Source: Massariosphaeria phaeospora (Eukaryota; Ascomycota; Dothideomycetes; Pleosporales). Taken from it: DNA of 64,000 nt. The position numbers were made by a program, and so were the translations under genes. Shown here one piece after another: positions 54,792 through 64,000 of the stretch. Below the pieces are notes generated by a model, which saw only the letters and a program-made list of their open reading frames with translations, did not search any database and had not been told where the DNA came from. The first letter of the stretch is position 1. Every line of letters starts with the position of its first letter. The stretch spans positions 186,001 to 250,000 of the forward strand of contig JAADJZ010000028.1 of assembly GCA_011032825.1 (NCBI GenBank). Reading direction: 5' to 3'.

Positions 54792-56662
54792 TGTCGTCAA
54801 TGAGCGCTGGTGACCGATACGAAAGATACTCAGGAATCGAGGATGATGAGGCACAGCACAAACTTCTGCGCCATGTCCCACGCGGCGAGATATACACTAG
54901 ATATTTTGGCGGCGGCAAGACATCGTGGATTCTCCAGCCCGTGCTTCGTGCTTGACGTCGCCGGGGTTGGGACGAACGTCACAGGTCCCTTTGTACGCCA
55001 CGCTAGACTGCAGGCGGAGATGCGCTAAGCGCCCGTCGAACGGTCAAAGAGATTTCCCGTGCGGATGACACGGGAAAGGTTGGAATAGGATGCGCGGCGT
55101 CATCGGCGGGGGTGGGATTTAGCCCACGACCGGTTTAGCCTGGGGAGATCTGACAAGCGGCGATGAGATAGGGCCGCGCTTAATGCCATGGCATTCGTCA
55201 ACGTTTTACACAACACCAAAAGCAAGAAACGTCGACCTCACGGTAAACGGGCGGGGTCTACCGGTGACTTGCAGGCAACGGGGATCATCCGGCGAACACT
55301 GGCCGCCTTGATGGGCCGTCCACGGGTGGGGGCTCAGCTCCGTGAGCTCGATCGGGCCGTGTCCGTTGCGCTGAAGTAATCTCACTGCGTACCTTGACGC
55401 AAGAGTCGAGACTTGAACAGATGGGCTTACCTATATTGGCCGTGGCAACTATGGCGACCTCAGCTTCTTGATACCGTGCGCGACGAGCAGACTGCGTCCT
55501 CTTGCCTGAGCACCTGTCAGTCGCATTTTGCTGCAGCCAAGTACCTGGTCGGGGCTATCCAGATACATACCTACCTATTCGGGCATTTACGATCTCGAGA
55601 CGCAGCGCACGTTCTTTGACGCACCTCGCATCGAAGCTACGTACCTTGTAGGATAGTGCCTGTGGACGATGGGCGCTCCGCGTGGGCAACCTGCTGGATC
55701 CTTTTGAGGCTTGGCCCGACAATTCGGTGTTCAAGATAAAGTGATATGCATGCGTGTATGCTGTCGCGATATCCAGCATACCAGCGCATGTAACGCTATG
55801 ATCCGCCTCTTGAACTAATGTACTAGTTCGCTGAATTGGCCTTAGACACTTCGATTTCAGGTATACGGACCGGTATTGTAGAGGCAGTCGTCACCATACA
55901 TATTTTAGAACCGATTTGGTGGTGGTTCGAAATGACGCCTAGTAACGCGGTTCAGCAGCAGAGGTCAGTTTATGAGTGGTATCGATTGCTCCGGTAGCTT
56001 TTGACGTGGTCTAAGATACGGCGGTTAGTTGTAGTACAGCATCTGCGAAGACAAACCTCAGGATGTAAATAGTTAGTTTGAATGTACAGCCTAGGAATGT
56101 GTGCCAGCCAGGAATGTGTGCCAGCCAGGACTGGTGGGATCCACGCTGGGATGGCATAACAAGGTGCAGATCCGGACTGCGGGCGGGTCTTCTAAACCGA
56201 CTGACTGCGGTCCAGCAGCTCCGAGAGGACATTCTCCCAAGAAGGCAGTGTAAGTTACAGACCGTGTCCGAAGGCATGTATAGTAGTGGTGCATGCATGT
56301 ATCGCAGATACTACCGCTCGTGGAGACTCACCGCCCGATGGGTATGGCTGCCACTGCGGTGACAATAGTACGGATACACGCTGGTGGGTCGAACCAGCGT
56401 AGCCTCCAAGATACGAACGAGCTGTTGATGAGGCGATTGTTTAGGATGGTCCAGACAGTACCTAGATGGATCGTTTGGCGGTTTCCTGAACTGTTTGAAA
56501 GCGACAAGCCGATAATGTGGTTACTAAGCAGAATTCTCGGATACGGCTGCCAAGGCGGGTCGGATAAACGAGTCCCGTCGTTTCGAAAATTTCCAGGGCC
56601 AAGATTTCACTGCTGGCCGGGAACTTCCTCGGCGCCGTTTTTGCTAGCATTCTATTTACGCA
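54792..56662. other. Gene-poor stretch with a short tandem repeat
   Basis: A 63-codon plus-strand frame at 55188-55379 (MAFVNVLHNTKSKKRRPHGK) is basic but unrecognised and probably chance. A perfect 17-bp tandem pair lies at 56093-56126. Otherwise nothing, up to the NOP4 promoter. Confidence 0.3.
56093..56126. repeat. 17-bp direct repeat, two copies
   Basis: AGGAATGTGTGCCAGCC at 56093-56109 and again at 56110-56126, perfect and adjacent. Confidence 0.85.
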
Positions 56663-59050
56663 ATGGGTGAACGCAGGAAACGACAGCGTCTCTCTGAAGA
56701 TGGCACCGCAGCCGTCACCGCCACTGTCATCGCCGACAACGAACAGCCTCCCAAATCTGTCAAACCCTCCAAACACTCCAAGCCTGCACCGAAAGACGAC
56801 TCGCAGAAGCAGCTCTTCGTCCGCTCGCTAGCATCCACGGTTACGACAGACGACCTGACACAGTTCTTCTCAGACTCGTACCCCATCAAGCACGCGCTCG
56901 TCGTACTCGACCGCCAAACGAAAGAATCGAAAGGCTATGGCTTTGTCACGTTCGCCGACGCCGAGGACGCGCAAAGGGCCATGGAAGAGCTCAACGGCTC
57001 GGAGTTCCAAGGCAAGAAGATAAAGGTGGAAGCTGCCGAGGCGCGTAGTCGAGACGTGCAGTCGGATGTGCCCGGCCAGAAGAAAAGCGTCGGGTCTGCA
57101 GCCGCAAAGGCAAAGGCGGACCGCGAAGAACAGAAGGAGCAGCAGTCGCCGAAGCTGATTGTGCGCAATCTCCCTTGGAGTATCAAGAAGCCGGAGCAGC
57201 TGCAAAAGCTGTTCCTAAGCTTCGGGAAGGTCCATTTCGTAACGTTGCCAAAGAACCACAACGGAGAGCTGAAGGGGTTCGGTTTCGTGGCCGTGCGTGG
57301 CCGCAAGAATGCGGAGAAGGCTATGGCAGAGCTGAACGGGAGGGAAATAGACGGCCGGACTATTGCCGTCGATTGGGCCGTGGACAAGGAGACCTGGCAA
57401 ACTTTGCAAAAGACATCCAAAGACGAGGACAGCAAAATGGACGGCGAGGTAGCGGTCGACGTAGAGGGCTCCGATGTCTCTTCGGTAGTGTCCGAATCCG
57501 ACGACGGGTTAGGGGACTCGGAAGATGACGAAGCCGAGAGCGAAGACGAGGATAGCAACACCGACTACGAGGGCGTTTCCGATGATGACGCCGAGGGCGG
57601 GGTCAGGTTAGAAGAGGTGGAGCCGAAACGCGAGGAATACTCTGTCTTCATTCGCAATCTACCGTTCACCGTCGACGACGACTCGCTTTACGAGCATTTT
57701 ACACAGTTCGGCCCTATTCGATATGCTCGTGTCGTTTTCGACCGCGAGACAGAGAAGCCCAAAGGGTGTGGTTTCGTCTGCTTTTACACAGAGGAGGCCC
57801 TGATCGACTGCCTCAAGGGCGTTCCTCGCGTAAAACTGCAGAAAAAAACTTCGGAGAAAAAGGATGGCACGACCATGACAGTAACCCACTCAGTACTGGA
57901 AAACGAGGACTCTGACCCTACCGGTAAATACACCATAGACGGCCGCATCCTCCAACTCTCTCGTGCAGTCAACAAGAACGAAGCAACGCGCCTCACGACC
58001 GAGGGCGCCACCGTCCGTTTTAACCGCGACAAAGACAAGCGTCGCTTGTATCTCCTGTCCGAAGGTACAATATCCGCCGGCTCACCCCTCTACGAAAAGC
58101 TCGCCCCCTCGGAAGTAACCATGCGTGAAGCGTCCGCCAAACAGCGGCAGAAGCTCATCCAATCCAACCCCTCACTCCATCTCTCCCTCACCCGCCTTTC
58201 CATCCGCAACATCCCCCGCAGCCTCACGTCCAAAGACCTCAAGCAGCTCGCGCGCCAAGCGGTAGTCGGCTTCGCGGCCGACGCCAAAGGCGGCAAGCGC
58301 TCCAAGCTGTCCAAAGAGGAGCTCGCGCGCGGCGGCGACGCCATGCTAGTTGCCGAGAAGATTCGCAAGAAGCGCGGCAAGGGCATCGTGCGCCAAGCCA
58401 AGATCGTTTTCGAGACGAAAGAAGGCAGCAAAGTGACGGACAAGGACGGCGCCGCGACCGAGGCCGGCCGCAGCCGCGGCTACGGCTTCATCGAGTACTA
58501 CACGCACCGCAACGCGCTGATGGGCCTGCGCTGGCTGAACGGCCACGCCGTCGACTACCGCGTCAAGGCCGAGCAGCAGCCCGCCACCAAGGGCAGCACC
58601 AGCAACAGCAACAGCAACAGCAAAAAAGCCGACAAGGAGGCCCTCGAGGACCGCAAGAAACGCCTCATCGTCGAGTTCGCCATCGAGAACGCAAACGTCG
58701 TGTCCCGGCGCTCGGAGCGCGAGTCCGCCAAGGCGGATGGCGGGCCCAAGGGCGCCGCAGATGGCGAGGGCGATGGCGATGCCGACAAGGGCCACCGGGG
58801 CTCGGACCCGCGTCACAAACACAAGCTGCAGCCCGGCGGCAAGAGGAAGCGTGATGCACCGGATTCCGCTTCTGGTGGACCGTTGCAGGTGACGGGGAAG
58901 GGGAAGCGGATAGCTGCGGGCGCGGACGCGGCCGGTGGAGCCGCTGATGGTGATGGTGATGCGAAGGCGAGGGAAAAGACAGCACAGCGGACGCGCATCA
59001 TCGCGAAGAAGCGCAATGCGCGGCGCGCGCGCAAGACGGGGAAAGCGTAG
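56663..59050 (+). CDS. NOP4: Nucleolar RNA-binding protein NOP4 (RBM28 type), four RRMs
   Basis: Single exon, 795 aa. RRM1 at about 50-125 (QLFVRSLASTV, GYGFVTFADAEDAQ), RRM2 at 164-240 (KLIVRNLPWSIKK, GFGFVAVRGRKNAEKAMAEL), an acidic Asp/Glu/Ser linker at 255-322, RRM3 from 326 (SVFIRNLPFTVDDDSL, GCGFVCFYTEEA), and a fourth RRM-like region at about 515-640 (LTRLSIRNIPRSLTSKDL, RGYGFIEYYTHRNALMGLRW), ending in a Lys/Arg-rich tail for nucleolar retention. This order is that of yeast Nop4 and human RBM28, needed for 27S pre-rRNA processing and 60S assembly. The C-terminal part is strongly GC-rich at third positions. It is also the only intronless housekeeping gene here. Confidence 0.92.
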   Translation: MGERRKRQRLSEDGTAAVTATVIADNEQPPKSVKPSKHSKPAPKDDSQKQLFVRSLASTVTTDDLTQFFSDSYPIKHALVVLDRQTKESKGYGFVTFADAEDAQRAMEELNGSEFQGKKIKVEAAEARSRDVQSDVPGQKKSVGSAAAKAKADREEQKEQQSPKLIVRNLPWSIKKPEQLQKLFLSFGKVHFVTLPKNHNGELKGFGFVAVRGRKNAEKAMAELNGREIDGRTIAVDWAVDKETWQTLQKTSKDEDSKMDGEVAVDVEGSDVSSVVSESDDGLGDSEDDEAESEDEDSNTDYEGVSDDDAEGGVRLEEVEPKREEYSVFIRNLPFTVDDDSLYEHFTQFGPIRYARVVFDRETEKPKGCGFVCFYTEEALIDCLKGVPRVKLQKKTSEKKDGTTMTVTHSVLENEDSDPTGKYTIDGRILQLSRAVNKNEATRLTTEGATVRFNRDKDKRRLYLLSEGTISAGSPLYEKLAPSEVTMREASAKQRQKLIQSNPSLHLSLTRLSIRNIPRSLTSKDLKQLARQAVVGFAADAKGGKRSKLSKEELARGGDAMLVAEKIRKKRGKGIVRQAKIVFETKEGSKVTDKDGAATEAGRSRGYGFIEYYTHRNALMGLRWLNGHAVDYRVKAEQQPATKGSTSNSNSNSKKADKEALEDRKKRLIVEFAIENANVVSRRSERESAKADGGPKGAADGEGDGDADKGHRGSDPRHKHKLQPGGKRKRDAPDSASGGPLQVTGKGKRIAAGADAAGGAADGDGDAKAREKTAQRTRIIAKKRNARRARKTGKA

Positions 59051-59502
59051 TCTGGTGCTTTTCTCTCCTCTAGTGCAAATTCAGAGTGTTGTTATCCCTC
59101 AGTTCAGCTGGAAGCCGCTACGATTCTCCTTCACCATAGATCTACATAACCATCTACCCAACATGTGCTTCAAATTCCAGCTTCACTCCGTGATGTACAG
59201 CGATGCGAAGCCCTCTCGATCCCAGCTTCTATGCCGTGCCCATCCGCGATCTCCCCCAGACCAGCCCAGGCCCTGTGCCCCCATTTCCCCATTTCCCGAA
59301 CGGGTGCGTGCTCGTTCCGCTCTTGCACGTACACACCCGTATGTTCCTTTCCTCGGTGCTAGTACCACATCTGTATACATGCAAGCACTTTGTCTCGCGG
59401 TGCAGCGCCCGATCCTTGTCTCGAGTACCCTTTTGCATATGTATCCGCATATGTATGTCTGCGTGAATGGGTGTGCGTGCATGCACCAACGCCCTGAGCC
59501 GT

Positions 59503-59526
59503 ACCTACCCACCTACCCACCTACCC
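59503..59526. repeat. ACCTACCC tandem repeat, three copies
   Basis: Three perfect 8-bp units. It is not the fungal telomere unit (TTAGGG) in either orientation. Confidence 0.85.
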
Positions 59527-60110
59527 AGCGTCGTCAATGGTTGGACTGACTGCACAGGCGACACAGCATCGAGCGCGGCCTGCGGGTCTGCAGCCGAGTT
59601 TCTGGAACCGGTGCGTCGGGGGCTGGATGTGGGATGCCGGTGGGTCGGTGGGCCGGTTCCCCCCCGTGATGTTGTGTGGGAGGGCGTGGGTCGCGGAGAT
59701 GAACGGTTGGTTGGGGGTCGTGATGGTGGTTGGGGGGTGCTGTCTTTTCGATCGACGGTATGAGAACTCGAGGCAGAATCGTAAGAACCACTGTGGCTTT
59801 TCCTTTCCCACGACTTTGTCCAGGGGCTGCGCCAGCGCCTCCTCTTAAAAGCGACAGTGAGCCTCTGAAACTTCCACAAAACGATCTCGACTCTCGACTT
59901 CACGCACCTATGCGGCTCTACCTCCGTGTCTAGCGACGCACCGAGGCCCTCGAGCAGATTGACGAATCCGTCCTCGAATATGTGCGTAGCCGCCTCTGCA
60001 CCACGTTTGGAAAAGCCTGATGGCACTGCCGGTCCAATGTCGACTTCAGGCCACGCGGCGTCCCAGAACGTTCTGTCCGGACTCGAGACGGGATGCCTGT
60101 TTCTCTCCAT
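59505..60110 (-). CDS. Doubtful ORF, 201 aa
   Basis: The first 65 codons, for example WDAAWPEVDIGPAVPSGFSK, AEAATHIFEDGFVNLLEGLG, are protein-like; the second half is a Pro/Ser/Thr/Arg run unlikely to be coding. A GTGCGTCG donor-like site follows LEGLG, so the first part may be an exon of a gene whose other exons I could not place. No family recognised. Confidence 0.25.
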   Translation of the reverse strand: MERNRHPVSSPDRTFWDAAWPEVDIGPAVPSGFSKRGAEAATHIFEDGFVNLLEGLGASLDTEVEPHRCVKSRVEIVLWKFQRLTVAFKRRRWRSPWTKSWERKSHSGSYDSASSSHTVDRKDSTPQPPSRPPTNRSSPRPTPSHTTSRGGTGPPTHRHPTSSPRRTGSRNSAADPQAALDAVSPVQSVQPLTTLGRWVGG

Positions 60111-61772
60111 GGGCTGTTCTTCGGGGGATATGTATGCAGGCGGGCAGGGCCGCTGCTGCTGTGTCGGTCACGAGCGCGGCAGGCGCTGGACGCGGAGGCG
60201 GCGAGTCTTCCGCACTGCGGTGTATTGAGTGTGTTCATGTGTTCCAGCTGTGGTGCTACCTTGGGCTGCCTGCGGGGGGCCCCGGTATGGAGTGCTGTTT
60301 CTTTTGAGCTCAACATCGTGGTACTTGAAGCCCGTGATTGGTATCGAGTGAGAACTGGAGTTCTCATAACTCTCCTTGTCCATTAGACATGACCTGACAT
60401 GAGGCAAGATCCATGCGCATCGTCCGAGCGGACTGAGTACGTTGAAGTGCGACCAGACGTCTTCTTGGTGTATAGGCAAGCCCCGAGTACTCTGTACCAC
60501 ACTTGTATGAGGTGCGGGCCGCGGAGGTGTCGTAGCTGGGAGAAGGTGCTGGCGGGGGATGGGGAAGAGTTCCGGAAAATGCGCTGCCTTTATGGGGTAT
60601 AATCTGCGACATGAGCTGCAAGACACCGTGAACGTGCACTTTTGCGTGGGGACGAGCCAAAGTGCTGGTATAGCCAGGTAGCGGCAAGCATACATGCGGC
60701 AGGGAGGTGACACAAACAAGCTGCATGCTCTTGTGTGGTGAGAAAGCACATGGGTGCAAGGGATAGCCGCATGAGGCTGCAGGGCAGCATGTTTGTTCGT
60801 TCTTCAAAAGCGACATGTCGTCTCGACATCAGCTTCTGCAAACTCGTACCAAAGACGACGCTTTGCCATTTTGAAAACTCTTCGAATTGATCCAGACCGT
60901 CGACATTGCAAATAACAATCAGGCTGTTGCGCCGCTGTGTCCCGAAGATTGTTAGGTCTTTGTGCATCGTGGTAGGCCGTTGCATGCCGACGCGAGCTCG
61001 AGCTTTGCAGATGATCCGACAGAGGGCAGAGAGATCACTACCCCGGCCATAACCACCACCACACTCCCGGCTTGCGGAATGTACCCGGTGATAGGACCAC
61101 AGGCGTATGACTGACGGTCGATGCTGTGCGAGGTTAGAATACACTGTCCCAAAGCCGTTGGACAATATGACCACACTTGCGAAGACGAGCTCTCGTGGCT
61201 TCTTTCGACCTTCTGCCTGGCTAAGAGCCTAAAGGAGATCTTGTACCCCTTCCGAAGGGTCAATTTAGGAAAACTCCTCGTAAACGTACTGCATATGCAG
61301 TTGTTTGTGCGCGCGGTCTGAAAAGCAGGGATAGAAACTGCAGCAAGTGGAGAAAACAATCCGGAGGGGTGTTTGTGTCGCTATGTGGGTGAACGGAAGG
61401 GAGTATGTGGCACATCGAATGGCTTTGAGTGGTGCAGGACCTCCGAAGTAAACTGGACTACTGCTAAAGAGTTGCATATGAGGTGTATAAAGAGGCGCCG
61501 ATGTGCATGGAAGTGCAAACCCCAGACTTCCCCAGATCAGACGATCTCCGTTTCCACACTTTCCCCACATAAGTACGCAGGAGGACTCCTTAGCGGCAGT
61601 AACAGGTCGTGGCGATTTCAGTCTTAACTCAGAGCCATCATTTGTACTCGGTGAGATCAAAGGCGGCAAAAGGTATCTGGAAGCCCATGGTTGTCCTGTA
61701 ATGACGAAACTGACTATCAGTAGACTCAACGAAGCCAACGAATAACTCACAACTCATCATCCGCCTATTACG

Positions 61773-62000
61773 ATGTGCTATTACGAAAAGGTCAATTATG
61801 TCGCTTGTGGACACGAGGGAAAGAGGCTCATCCAGTACTGCCATTTCGCCCGAAACGATCCTCTTCACCAATGCTTTGGCGCCTGGAGTTACAAGCGGGA
61901 ACTGTATCAGCGCGACATGGAATGTGAAAATTGCACCAACCAGAGACAGATACTCAAGAGCAACGGACTTGCCCGAGGAGACGCCAAGCCAGTATACTAG
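61773..62000 (+). CDS. Small MC-start cysteine protein, 75 aa
   Basis: MCYYEKVNYVACGHEGKRLI, then YCHFARN, HQCFGAWSY and MECENC: the spacing MC..........CGH....YC......C......C..C is typical of small dothideomycete proteins that may bind zinc. There is no signal peptide, so it is not a classical secreted effector. The C-terminal 20 residues (QILKSNGLARGDAKPVY) are polar. A related but damaged gene lies at 207-881. The opposite strand also has a 185-codon frame over this region, but its translation has no family pattern. Function unknown. Confidence 0.55.
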   Translation: MCYYEKVNYVACGHEGKRLIQYCHFARNDPLHQCFGAWSYKRELYQRDMECENCTNQRQILKSNGLARGDAKPVY

Positions 62001-62914
62001 CTTGGTAGCGGAAGCGCGAGATGCTCCAGCCCACGGTCCAGTTGCGAAATCGATAGCGGCAGCTCTGGTCGAGTCTACTGGTAACCAAGAAAACAAGCAT
62101 GGCACTTGTATTGCGGGGAAGATGCACGCGAGTTCCTTGAAAGGGGGGTGATTGGTGGGTAGCCTTTGGGCGACTAGCTGAGATCTGGTATGCAACGCGT
62201 TCTGTGATTTTTATGCATGCAGCTGGTGGTTCAATTCGATTGTCTATTTTGGCGGACAAGCTTGGAGTGTTTTGTACTTTAGCGACGGTCTTGATGACTT
62301 GCGCTCGCTGCTCTGCTTTGCGTTAGTCTTGTATTATTACCACAATATGTAAGGTAGAGAACCCATATGCTGCTTCAAGAAGCGGCATACTTTCAAATCT
62401 GGTTGAAAAGGCATACTGAATGCATTTGGATGTGGTGAAGGGGCCCTCACGTTGGATTGAAGTTCCTAGCAGACGCATCAAGTACCCTGCTACAGATGCG
62501 ACCAGACACCCGCATAATGTCTGCGGCTCGGCTCGCGATCCCAGGTCTCCCTGAGGGTAATTAGATAGGTACTGCGAGCAACGTGTCATGGGAGCCTGAA
62601 GTCGAATGTCAGAATGTCTCAACTCTCGGCAAGATTACCGTTCTTAACCTGACGTGAAGGCGTGTGCATAGACTTGCAACGTGGTACTCTTGCGCAGTTG
62701 GTACTGGCCTCTTGGGCTCTCCAATCATATCATGATGATGACACAATGACTGTATCAGTTCGCAGATGCCATTGTATATTTCCCCGCACAACTGCCTCCG
62801 TGGAACGAATGTGACTCGAGTAGAAGACCGCAGCATTTGGAGAAAGTAGGAGATGGGATTGGTGCAGACAGTGGTCCCCAACGTTTGCGAAGCCAAGCTT
62901 AGGCACGGCAGTAT
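62001..62914. other. Intergenic, no gene recognised
   Basis: 3' flanks of the small cysteine protein (plus) and the DAP1-type gene (minus). Minus-strand frames at 62323-62622 and 62609-62896 are not convincing. Confidence 0.3.
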
Positions 62915-63491
62915 TCAATCGCCCTCTGACTGCAGCCGTCCCACAACGTTGTACCGTTTAGAAAAGAAGGTATGCCAGTCGTTGAGTACGCCGACTTCTT
63001 TTTCTGAAAGGCCAGAGTAATCGGCGATGCAGTCTTCTGGCTTCAAGGAAGAAAGCCCTAGAGCGCGGTTGGGCTCCTTTCCAGCGAAGACTGATGCCCA
63101 ATATGTAGTTAGTTGATGTCTCGCCAGCGAAGAATGCGTTATCAAAGCTGGGACAGGACGGACCATTATACTGCTTCCCCGGAGCGTATGTATCCTTGCC
63201 GCTGACATCGAAAACGTCACCCTAAGGCCTGTGAGCAATCCAATCGGGAGATAGAACCAGTCTTCTGAGGGAGCCAACGCACTTTGATGGCTACTAGAGT
63301 CGGGTAGTCTGCATTGGTGCCTGTGAATTCACAGATCAGCATGTAATCGAAGGAGGCGAGAGTAAAGCCTCACCATCACACATGGCGAGGTGTTCACGGC
63401 TAACTGCGTCGTCCTTGGGCGGCGCCAAGTCCACCGCCTGCTTGGGGGCGAACCGTTCTTTCTGCTGCTGTGGTTCTATGCCGTCCGACAT
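62915..63491 (-). CDS. DAP1: Cytochrome b5-like heme-binding protein, DAP1/MAPR family, four exons
   Basis: Exons 63491-63374, 63320-63283, 63221-63164 and 63090-62915; introns of 53, 61 and 73 nt; 129 aa. Joined: MSDGIEPQQQKERFAPKQAV, AVSREHLAMCDGTNADYPTL, VAIKGDVFDVSGKDTYAPGK, QYNVFAGKEPNRALGLSSLK, SEKEVGVLNDWHTFFSKRY, NVVGRL. This is the membrane-associated progesterone receptor (MAPR) version of the cytochrome b5 fold, with the tyrosines that bind heme (TYAPGKQY) rather than His pairs. Yeast Dap1 supports the cytochrome P450 Erg11 in ergosterol synthesis and azole tolerance. No N-terminal membrane anchor is predicted, so this copy is soluble or peripheral. Every intron junction fits the family alignment. 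Confidence 0.9.
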
Positions 63492-64000
63492 GGTAAAAAG
63501 AAAACCGAGATGGGTTCGTGAGCTGGGTGAGGTCACGTCGCCGCGGGTGAAGGGTTTTGAAACGCAGCCGAGCTTTGGCATGGAAGGAACGACTTGAGGT
63601 GGGGTGCCTCGTGGGTTAGCTGCGCCACAAATTACGCCACCGCCTAGCCACACTTCCTGCCGCTGTGTGATTCGCTCATCTTCATTTCAACGCTCGACGA
63701 CATCGACATGACTTGGTCGGGACGCCTAGCAGAGAAAAGTGAGGAATTCGGGAATATTGAGGAAGCTCAGTTTCTGGACCAATCATAGTGCATGGTAGCC
63801 TCACATATCCCGCAGCTGCATAGCCAACACACTCCTAGGCTACTATGGAAGCAGCGTCAAGAGCGTCGAATTATGGATATAAGCTACTGCCAGCTTGCCC
63901 TATTGATTCTAGACTGAAGAGAATGTTCTTTCATTAGGCTAAGATACAGCTCGAGCAACACTGCAGCACTGCAGCAGACACATGCTGACCAAGGCCAATG
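63492..64000. other. Upstream region of the DAP1-type gene, window end
   Basis: No gene recognised in the last 500 bases; CACTGCAGCACTGCAGCAG occurs near the end (63959-63977). Confidence 0.3.

Larger units (their letters stand above)
59051..61772. other. Gene-poor stretch of 2.7 kb
   Basis: Contains CT-rich 3' flank of NOP4, the ACCTACCC repeat, and a weak minus-strand frame at 59505-60110 listed separately. Frames at 59930-60367, 60168-60816 and 60590-61174 overlap each other on one strand and look random. Confidence 0.3.

Noticed and set aside
61638..62195. 185-codon minus-strand frame over the small cysteine protein
   Set aside because: No recognisable pattern, whereas the plus-strand 75-aa product has a clear family layout.
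1..64000. CRISPR arrays, riboswitches, bacterial operons, tRNA or rRNA genes
   Set aside because: None seen. There is no regularly spaced repeat array, and I found no cloverleaf with matching A and B boxes. A covariance-model scan would be needed to exclude small RNAs.

Overview
The window comes from the nuclear genome of a filamentous ascomycete, most likely a dothideomycete or a close relative. The evidence is short GT..AG introns (mostly 48-80 nt) with CTAAC/CTGAC-like branch points, ascomycete housekeeping genes (RPL9, NOP4, CUE5-type, DAP1-type), fungal-only families (HET, DUF6604, small MC-start cysteine proteins), and a decayed hAT transposon. No CRISPR, bacterial operon or organelle signature was seen. 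Most coding sequences below were rebuilt exon by exon; splice sites were chosen so that phases close and the joined protein matches its family.

Layout. 0-16 kb: the 3' tip of a gene, a damaged small cysteine-protein gene on the minus strand, a 531-aa secretory-pathway membrane protein, a full-length DUF6604 protein with a truncated 97-aa paralogue downstream, a stand-alone MOCOS/NifS-like PLP enzyme, and a four-exon membrane protein on the minus strand. 16.4-20.1 kb: a hAT element with both inverted terminal repeats and an 8-bp target duplication; its transposase is broken by one frameshift and two stops. 22-35 kb: a 4-TM protein, an F-box/2EXR-like protein, a flavin monooxygenase with an N-terminal NTF2/SnoaL-like region, a divergent kinase, a five-exon 7-TM protein, and a CUE5-type ubiquitin-binding autophagy adaptor.

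36.0-42.3 kb: five tandem, same-strand paralogues (A-E) of a family I cannot name. They share a core beginning FTxAFHxKxPREVRDLVY and ending near DTxEQW. Four keep an intron at the same place and phase, one has none, one has lost its tail to a stop codon and one carries an internal stop. This array is the best candidate for an undescribed system. A nonsense-mutated HD-domain (cyanamide hydratase-like) gene and a HET-domain gene follow.

47-64 kb: a four-exon DUF6699-like protein, an aldo-keto reductase, RPL9 hidden in nine small exons, an MFS transporter, NOP4, a 75-aa cysteine-containing protein and a DAP1-type heme-binding protein.

The genes do not form one pathway. Housekeeping genes are interspersed with accessory ones. 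Disabled reading frames cluster between 37 and 44 kb and in the transposon, and two of the stops (HD gene, second transposase stop) would fit RIP-type C-to-T change. Long gene-poor stretches (9.0-11.2, 20.1-22.1, 31.1-33.4, 54.8-56.7 and 59.1-61.8 kb) hold nothing I can identify with confidence.
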